From Aplidium turbinatum (lineage: Eukaryota > Chordata > Ascidiacea > Aplousobranchia > Polyclinidae), in assembly GCA_918807975.1 (NCBI GenBank), contig OU964918.1, positions 35,572,477-35,636,476 of the forward strand: a stretch of 64,000 nt of DNA, given 5' to 3'. The stretch's first letter is position 1; each line of letters opens with the position of its first letter. Below, piece by piece: positions 53,001-62,000 of the stretch. The notes beneath the pieces were generated by a model. That model was not told the DNA's origin. It ran no database searches and saw nothing but the letters and a program-made list of their open reading frames with translations. The position numbers were made by a program, and so were the translations under genes.

Positions 53001-56000
53001 TAAAAAAATCGGAAGCTAAAAAAATGTTGTGTTTTTACGCCCTTAAAAATACATTTACATTAAAAATAGAATATTAGCTCTTGTTCTGACAAAATACTGA
53101 CTTGAATCCTCTAGTTTCAGGGTCAACATAGGCGGAAGGAAAGTCATCCCACGCTCGGTAGTGATCGGCATAATCCTCGCACGTTTCATATGCAGGCCAG
53201 TTTGGATTCTGCACAAATCAGTTGAGTAAAGGGTTAGAAGTATAAAAGTGTGAAAACAACAGAAATAAAAGGAAATGCTGGAATCACTCCACAAACCCGC
53301 CGATTGTTGAAAATATCCCCATTGCCCACACACCAATGTTCGACTTTCAGGTAAAGGAACAATTCTGCATAATTTTAACACCAATTAACAATTGAACAAT
53401 CATTAGATGCGGCGTGTTAAAACATGAATCATGGGTTTGTGATAAACACAACCCTAGGTAACATCTGCCGATCATGTTACAGAAAAGTAGAAATGAAAAA
53501 AATAGCCTAAAAAAACACGTTGGCAAGTACAATAGTAGACTTACATTCCAGTCATACAGTGGATCGTATTTACGCTCCCCAGCACATGTGCTTTTTTCAC
53601 CATCCTGCAATACAAAATGTAACATATGAATTCTGAAGCATCCTTTAGGTTGAATAACAATCGTACCAACTGCAGTGCTAACTTACTAAGTTCAATTTAC
53701 CTTCAAAGGTTCGGTGGTGTTTGAGTTTCTCTCAAGCTTACGTTTAGACTTTGTAGTTTTCTTGCGACGAATAGAGATGTTCTCCTTTAAAACAAAAACT
53801 GCATGTTTAAATGGGATACATAGTTACATACTAATGAAGCAGTCGCGGCGGCAGCGAAAGTTTGAATAAATCCATTTCTGCTATGAATCAGACTTCAACT
53901 TCATTCTCTCAACACCGAAAAGGGAAAAGTATAAAGTAGGATTTGATCTTTATGTACTTAGTTAATTTAAATAAAAATTACAATGTCAGTCAACTAAAGA
54001 CACGGTCAAAAGTATAAGAGTGTCCCATACAAAGATTTATGTTCGACGCTCGTGTCTTTGCAAGGCATACATTGGCAGATTTTAACATGAACCCTCTTGC
54101 TGTCCCGTTCACTTAATCCAAATCTTAACTACTGTGTACATTCGATTGGACAAATACGGATGCTGTTGTGGTTGTTGCTGTTGTTGACTTAATACTTATC
54201 CTGTTGTCCACATGCAAGAGAACCATAATACCAACCTTTTTACTGTTCGGCGTCATGGGAATAGGTTTTGGCTCTTTGTGGAGGACGACCTGCTCTTCGA
54301 GGTCTTCGGAAACCGAGGACGGAGTGTCAGGAGTGGGGAGGTTGCAAACGAGGACTGATCCTGTCTTGCGGTTGCGCACCTGACACTTGCGATCTGAACA
54401 AATTCATAAGTTCATTCATGTTATCAGAGGTTAGTTATCAACTTAAAGTCAAACAAACGAGTTGAGCAACAAATGAAAATAAACTGGTACGCATGGGGTC
54501 TACATGACAGTTAACAGAAGGTTAGAAGCCCATAAAAAAAAATCAAGAAAAGTTGTTCATTGAAACATATCGCCGATAGTAACAATCAACACTGTGTTAA
54601 GCCAGCAAACAACAACCGACAAGCAATCCAGTCACGCGGAAAGTCGATTTAAAAACGTCGAAGACTCACTGAAAGTTCCTTCTTTCATGCGTTGGTGCTC
54701 ATAGGCCATATGCTGATCGGTTAGCATGCTTGCAGAAAGATGGAGATCGGCGAAGCGTTTCTGTTCTTCAAGAAAGTTTTCGTGTTTCACTTTGTACTTC
54801 TGTAGTTCTTGCAAAGTCCTTTGTAAGCTCAAATGTTGGTTTTCCAACTTTTCCTTCGAGAAATTGTTTTTCTTCATTAGATAAATAAACAAAAATAGTA
54901 CACATAAGTCACATATACATTACTTTCCGCCCTTGACTTTTTATAGCGTCACTTTTTCTGCAGTTTCACAAAACGTTAGATTTCATATGACACTGAAACG
55001 AGTTGTACAAACTCGTGACATTCAATCCATGTCAATAAGAAAGCCATCCACTCGGTCAGCACAAGTCCTGCGAATGATGATTACCACAAATCGTTCAACG
55101 CCATCAGCTTGTCTCTTTTCTCATTGGTATTTTTTCAAATAACCATTGCATGACATTTTTAAAGAACAGGGTTGTTAAAAAACGTTTTTTAATAAAACCC
55201 AGCCCGCCAGGGTTTTTATGATTAAAAATCGATTTTATCACGTAAAAAATAGCTGAAAAATTTTGTTTTGAGGAATTTGTTTATTGATTTAAGAATAAGT
55301 TAAATATTTTTTATGCGATATATATTCATGTGAAAAATCGTGCTCCTATTCCTAGGCATTGAGTTGGTGGTTGCTAACCTGCTAAATGTAACAAAAATTT
55401 GATTAGTTTATTTTTTCTAGCAAAAGTTGCAATAAAACTAATGCTAGAAAAGATAACAATCCCGATGAACACCAAACTTTGCAGTATTTATTTGATTAGT
55501 TGTTGAAAATAAAACTTTTGAATGTTTTTGAGAAAAAGCTTTGCTTCGTCACATGTATCGCCATAAGATGTTTTCTTGAAAACTGAAACAGAATTCCTCA
55601 TCTGGCAACCCTAGTTTTGTAAATCTACCTGAGTCCTTTAAAAAAAAAAACGTTTTTGTTTTACAAAAAAAAACAGCCCACCCGTTGCAGCCACTACAAC
55701 CCTGTTGAAGACAGATGCCACGCACCCTAGTTAGCACATCAGTCGTGTTTTACGCACTGCAACGTCTGCAGACGTTAAGTTAATGCAAAAAATAACGGCT
55801 GATTTGCTGTCTGGAACGCAACAAGCGAAGTTTGAGTCAGTACACAAAAGTAAACCGTCGTTTTGTGAAACTGCTGCTTGCTACCTGGAATATTGGCATT
55901 GCGTGAGATGACAACTGGAAAGAGCAAATTGTATCAAGCATTTGCAAGCGTTGAACCGCTGTAAACATACCAATTTTCGAGAGCTTGCGCGCAAGGGATT

Positions 56001-59000
56001 AAAAGTGAACAAGTAAAATAAAAAGGAAGTCAGTTAATTTATTAAGATGAATGAAAAGCAAAGTACGTTGTAACATATTTATGAGATAGAAAACCGCTTC
56101 GATTCACAAAAAGTTAATAGAGTGAACCAAATTGCTAAATCGTATTTACAAAACGTCATTTGTTTTTTATCGGTCAAAGTTTCGTAACGAATTTCAAAAT
56201 TTTACATCAATTGTAAATTTATTTACTTCTTCTTCAGCTTTGCATATTTTTCACCCTTTTACAAACTTCTTTGAACAATTAAAATACCTGCAATTTAAGC
56301 TCGCACTTTACTGCAGCCAATTTCTTTTTTGCGGTTTCAAAGTCCACTTGGCGCTTCAATGTTTGCTCAAAATAATAAATTGATTGATTGTATTCGCCAA
56401 GTGCAGCATACATGTTAGCCAACGTGAAGAAGTTAATGCTATATTCGTCTGATATCTCCAAAGCGTGGTGCATTAGAACAGTAGCATTGACTATGTATTG
56501 GGCCCTGAAAAGTAGAAGGCAGTTTTAGCTCAAGCTTAACTCGAAGAATAAAAGGTATGTCTACAGAATGTTTTTCATGGCTATTACAAATAAAATATGA
56601 GACCTGTGTAAAATGTTGGCCAAGTTAACCAAAGCGATGTCTTTGTACTTTTCCGGAGAGAAATGCAAAGCTCTTCTTAAACATTCAACAGCCTCTGTTG
56701 AATCTCCCTTCATCCTCCAGTAATACCCAGCAAGATCATATAACACCCAAGAAGAAGAATTCTAAATAAAGGCAACACTTAAGATAAACACTTTGAGAAG
56801 TAAATACCAAGAAAGTATAACACCGCACTTCATGAAAGCACTATAAATGATAAACGTATGTAGATATAAGCACAATTCTTGGAAATATAAACGTTCTTGT
56901 ATATGTATATATTATATAGCCTATTGCATTTTAATTCATCAAGACTAGAAGAATTTTTTGAGCACTCAACGTGATAAAGAAAATGAATAGACAAAGTTTA
57001 AAATCAACAAGAAAATCGTTCAGAAAACGATAACTTTCAAACGAATGATTTAAACCAGTTATGATATTGAGAAAGCCACTCACTTTTTGGAATGCTTCAA
57101 AGATGGCTGTAGCCGCATCATCCGCGTCCTCAAGGAAGCTCATAGTAGATTTTAAGCCGCTAACCACATGGTTTGGGAACAAGTGACGATTTTGAACACC
57201 CTGACACAAACAAATCCTACAGGCACGATGCTTTATTACTTCTTGTCACAAATTATTTAAGTACATCACATGCACACAACATATAACATTAATTTTAAAT
57301 TCATTAACTTCAAAGAAAATCTTTTAAATACCGGTACAATAAACACATTGCGTTTGGTTTGGAAAGTGTACCAAAAATCAATCGAGCTGCCATTAGCCGT
57401 TATTTTCACAACGAAGGATGCTCATTTCGACATTATTGAACGTAGCCAACGAAAAGATGAACTTTTCATGAGCTGTTGTTAAAACAGGGCTGTATGGTGT
57501 AAATCCAAATCGCATTCGTGCAATTCCATCCAAATATGTCATTTAACATCACTATATATATATATACATAATAGTTTAATGTTGGCATTTAGGCTACAGC
57601 ACATGCAATTTTCTTTCTAGGTTCCTCTTATTAGTATTTTCAAGTTATTGCATCACAGTTACTTGATTTAAAGTATTCACAAGACAAATCATGCTTTTCA
57701 CACAACTAAGTGGTAGGCTACTATAGTCTTTGTACAGTTACCACGTCAGTGAACAACACATATATTTTAACTAGAAAATTCGGTTGATTAAAATTTAAAA
57801 AAAAACCTCCAGATGGTCATAAGCATGAACGCTGAAGGGGAGATCGTGAGCTGTTGTGCAATTGGGTTGATGAACTTTTCCTGGTGGAACTGTTACGAGG
57901 TTAATGTGATCGGACACCTGCGAAGAGAGTAGGCTAGTCTCAACAACTAATTCCATACACTCAATACTGAAAAGTTTGGATGCTCATCAGGACAATTATC
58001 GTTTCTAGCACTAGTTGCAACGTTCATCTGATGAAAGTGAAAGTAAAAGCAACAGTAAACACTAAACAGGTTGATTTATTGCTTCACTGACGTTTCGCGC
58101 ACCATGACAATGCGCATCCTCAGAGCGAATAACATACAAAATAAGAAAAAATTACACACACACATTTTAAAGGTTGGCCAAAATATAACTTTATAAATTT
58201 TATTTTGTTTGTTATTCGCTTTGAGGATGCGCATTTTCATGGTGCACGGAACGTCAGTGAAGCAATAAATCAACTTATTTGTCATTGCTTTTACCTTCAC
58301 TTTCATCAGATTTGGAAAGCAGTAAACGAACATATATAAATTATCACATGTTACCAACTTGAAATTAGAAAAATCAATCAAAACTTCAAATAATGAAAAG
58401 AATCGCTAATTGGCAGACTAGCAACCTTTTATTTAACAAAATTTTATATTGCAGAAGTTAAATTGCACAACAGTAACTAATACGTGGAGTAAACTGTACT
58501 CTCCATCCAACCTTATCTACTCAATCAAAAGTTCAATGAGTTTAGCATTTTAACAGCATAACACACCTTGATGTCTTTGTGTTCAAAGGGCAGCACTGAT
58601 GTGATGAACAAGTCAAAGTCAAGAAGTTTTTGCCCTATAACAATGTAAATGCTTGTTTAAAGCAAACAAGTATATACAATATACATAGGCATCGATTTTT
58701 TCTTAGAATAAAGGAATTTTGGGTGGGCGAGAGTTTTCGAACAGATTTTATTGAATGTGTATGTTCACAAATTCGCAGTGGTCAGTCTTTCTCACAAAGA
58801 CTGCGTTTAGCGTCGCTGCAGCAATTAAGCTTTAATAGGTTTGATGTTTGCTTTCTTGCGCCTTGCGATCTTATGAGCGCTGCTAAACTAAACAAACTTC
58901 TTTTATGTTTTCCTTTGCGACCTAAAAAGCGCGTGACCTGTTATCTTTAAAGTGACGCCTTCAGATTTGCCGCAAAATGTTCGAACAGGTGACTGCTGAC

Positions 59001-62000
59001 TGCGCGGATATTGCCGCTGTATAACTTCCGTTGGTCTGCGGCAGACAACCGATTGTTTTCCGAGGTCCACAAACAGCAGCTACAGTAACAAGACCCATCA
59101 CTCCATCAGGGTTAAGACGCATCCACTGGAATTCGGAAAAAAAGCTTCCTTTGCAACACACGGCCTTCCCGAGCCGGAAGCTGATTCGGCAGCATGCTAA
59201 CGTCAAATGGAGCAGGTAGAGATCCATGGCTCATGCTGTCTTGTGCAACTACCGGTGCATTGCCTGAGATATTGACTTCACCACTGTCCATCCTTGAAGC
59301 ACTGCTTTCTTCATCCTGTTTTTGTTTTTTTTTCGGTCATTTATCGGTCATTGACCGATTTTTTAGCAAAATGTCCGAAAAAAATATAGTCAATTCGGTC
59401 AAAATGTCCGAAAAAATATATAGTCAATTCGCTCAAAATGTCCGAAAAAAACAACCTTTCTCAGCGAAACTTAATGTTGTAGCTAGTCAGGAAGTGCAAA
59501 TTTTGGTTTGTATCAGCTACTTGAAAGGAAATATTTTCATCAGAAATAATGACCGAAATAAATAAAAAATGACCGAATTTTTTCAAGTCATTTCGGACAA
59601 AGCTTTGGTAGAGAGTTTGCTTTGTTGAACCATAGAGAAATAAAACATAGTAACTTTAGCGGGTTTAGCATACTTTATTTCACACAAAATATAACATAAT
59701 TAAATAAAATAAACTCAAACGTTTTCGACACGTACGTGTGTCCTCATCAGGAATTAAATCTGCAATACATAAAATGAAAAATCGTAAGATAAATTTGACT
59801 ATGCACTGTAACTGTAACGACACTCTGGACTGAAAGCACAAACTGAACAAATGATACGAGAATGATTGCGAGTAGGAAACAGATCACGTGAGGTGTAGAC
59901 TACAGGCATTGGACAAAACAATTAGAACACACACAAAAGGAACGATGAGCCACAGGCGAATAACTGCCGGTTGAGAAATGGATTGTTACGTTTGATTCTT
60001 AAGGCTTCCATGATCTTAGTCTGAAAATCAGATCTGCCTCGAGAGATGATTTTAAATTGGTCGATCGAGACATTGTCAGTGCACGTTTCACAAGAGGCGA
60101 TGTGCTCTTTAATTGCACTTTTAGTTGTTAGGTTTGGGTTTGGTTTACACTTGAAAAATCCAATGATACCATCGCTTTTTTAGATGTTGAAATTGAAATT
60201 AAAGGCAATTCTTTTGACACCTGGATTTGGCGAAAACCTACCAACACTGGCTTGCTTTTAAATTATAACGCTCTATGCCCTAGGAGATGGAAATCTGGTT
60301 TAATCTTGTGTCTGTTATCTCGTGCTCGTTTGGTGTGTTCTGATGATCAGTTGTTTCAGAAAGAAATCAAGAAATTAAAAAACATGTTTTATTTAAATGA
60401 ATATCCTTTTCACTTTTTCAATAAAGTCTTAAACACCTTCATGGCTGATGAACCAAAAGACACGCCTGAAGAAGTAGATTTTAGTTATTTCATTAATATA
60501 CCCTACCTAGGAAAAGATTCAACAATTTTTGCGAAAAATCTAGCTAAACTTATAAAAAAGAAATTTTCATGTGACATTCATCCTGTGTATAAAACATTTA
60601 AAGTGCACCAATATTTTCAATTGAAGTCGCCTACCCCCTTTGCTCTTTCTTCAAATGTTGTGTATAAATTTAGTTGTTTGCGTGACGCAAACCAGACATA
60701 CATTGGTATGTCAACCAGACATTTGTTGACAAGGGCCGGGGAGCACTTAAACCCAAACCTAACAACTAAAAGTGCAATTAAAGAGCACATCGCCTCTTGT
60801 GAAACGTGCACTGACAATGTCTCGATCGACCAATTTAAAATCATCTCTCGAGGCAGATCTGATTTTCAGACTAAGATCATGGAAGCCTTAAGAATCAAAC
60901 GTAACAATCCATCTCTCAACCGGCAGTTATTCGCCTGTGGCTCATCATTCCTTTTGTGTGTGTTCTAATTGTTTTGTCCAATGCCTGTAGTCTACACCTC
61001 ACGTGATCTGTTTCCTACTCGCAATCATTCTCGTATCATTTGTTCAGTTTGTGCTTTCAGTCCAGAGTGTCGTTACAGTTACAGTGCATAGTCAAATTTA
61101 TCTTACGATTTTTTATTTTATGTATTGCAGATTTAATTCCTGATGAGGACACACGTACGTGTCGAAAACGTTTGAGTTTATTTTATTCAATTATGTTATA
61201 TTTTGTGTGAAATAAAGTATGCAAAACCCGCTAAAGTTACTATGTTTTATTTCTCTCATTTCGGACAAATGACCAAAAAGTCTCAGCGAAAAAAAAACAG
61301 TCTTCATCAATGTCATCTCTACGTTCATTCGTGCTGGACGTGGCTTTAGCGTTATCATCTCGACGCCTTTTGGAGTTTTAAGATTGCACGAATAGATGTT
61401 TGACTTTGCTTCATGTTTAACTTTTCAATAATGAAATGACAACATCGCGCGGTGCCCCAATTCGTACCCAGCAACAAGTTTGTGAGGAAAGATTTCATTT
61501 GTAAAAAGCGATTGTGTCAGTACGTCTTTAGTTTGTATCGGTTATTTTATTGTCTTGTTCATTGTGATGTCATATTCATATTCTCTTACGCTGGCCCCGA
61601 ACTGAAGTTTAATTGTGACGTAACCAAAGTGAGACCATTCGGAGAAAAGATCAAACGCGGCTTTCTCCCACCAGGAATTGCCAGCGTGTGGCAGTTGCCA
61701 TAGCAACAACAATGCAGTGAGTACCGCCTTTTTTCAACGCACTGTTGTCGTGGAATTGCTTTGTTCTGTCGGGTACCTGGCGAGAGACATAGCGTAAAAC
61801 AAGAAGTTGCGCTGCAATTGGTTGGATAATTCAGCGTTTAACAAAAACGGAAATAATTGTAACGACCACTTCGTAAGTGTCATGAAAACAGGGTGGGCGA
61901 AACATATTTTGCCCACCCTCGTTTCACGGCAGGGTGGGCGCCGCCCACCCGGCCCACCCTATTTCGACGCCTATGAGTATATATATATATATAAAAGTAC

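Larger units (their letters stand above)
59602..61256 (+). mobile_element. Penelope-like retroelement with inverted terminal copy
   Basis: A 13-bp target duplication CATTTCGGACAAA lies at 59589-59601 and 61257-61269. The 5' part (about 59635-60140) is an inverted copy of the 3' part (about 60740-61255), the pseudo-LTR arrangement known from Penelope-like elements. Coding keeps the RT thumb and GIY-YIG endonuclease only, so the copy is strongly 5'-shortened. The inverted copies look nearly identical, so the insertion is young. Confidence 0.88.
59316..61300. mobile_element. CTGTTTTT-ended element with GACCGA repeats, nested
   Basis: Ends CTGTTTTTGTTTTTTTTTCG and CGAAAAAAAAACAG, exact 8-bp duplication TCTTCATC at 59308-59315 and 61301-61308. 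Subterminal TTCGGTCATTTATCGGTC and TTTCGGACAAATGACC. A hAT-sized duplication. It has itself received the Penelope-like element. Confidence 0.85.
58684..61975 (-). mobile_element. Degraded hAT-type transposon (ZMYM-like) in a TTC17 intron, host of nested elements
   Basis: Ends CATAGGCATCGATTTTTTC and CGACGCCTATG with GGGTGGGCG units inside both ends. Flanks ACAATATA and AGTATATA agree at six of eight positions. Minus-strand coding traces at 61380-61309 and 59315-58990 straddle the nested insertion. Without the nested insert the element would be about 1.3 kb, so most of its transposase is already lost. Confidence 0.65.
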
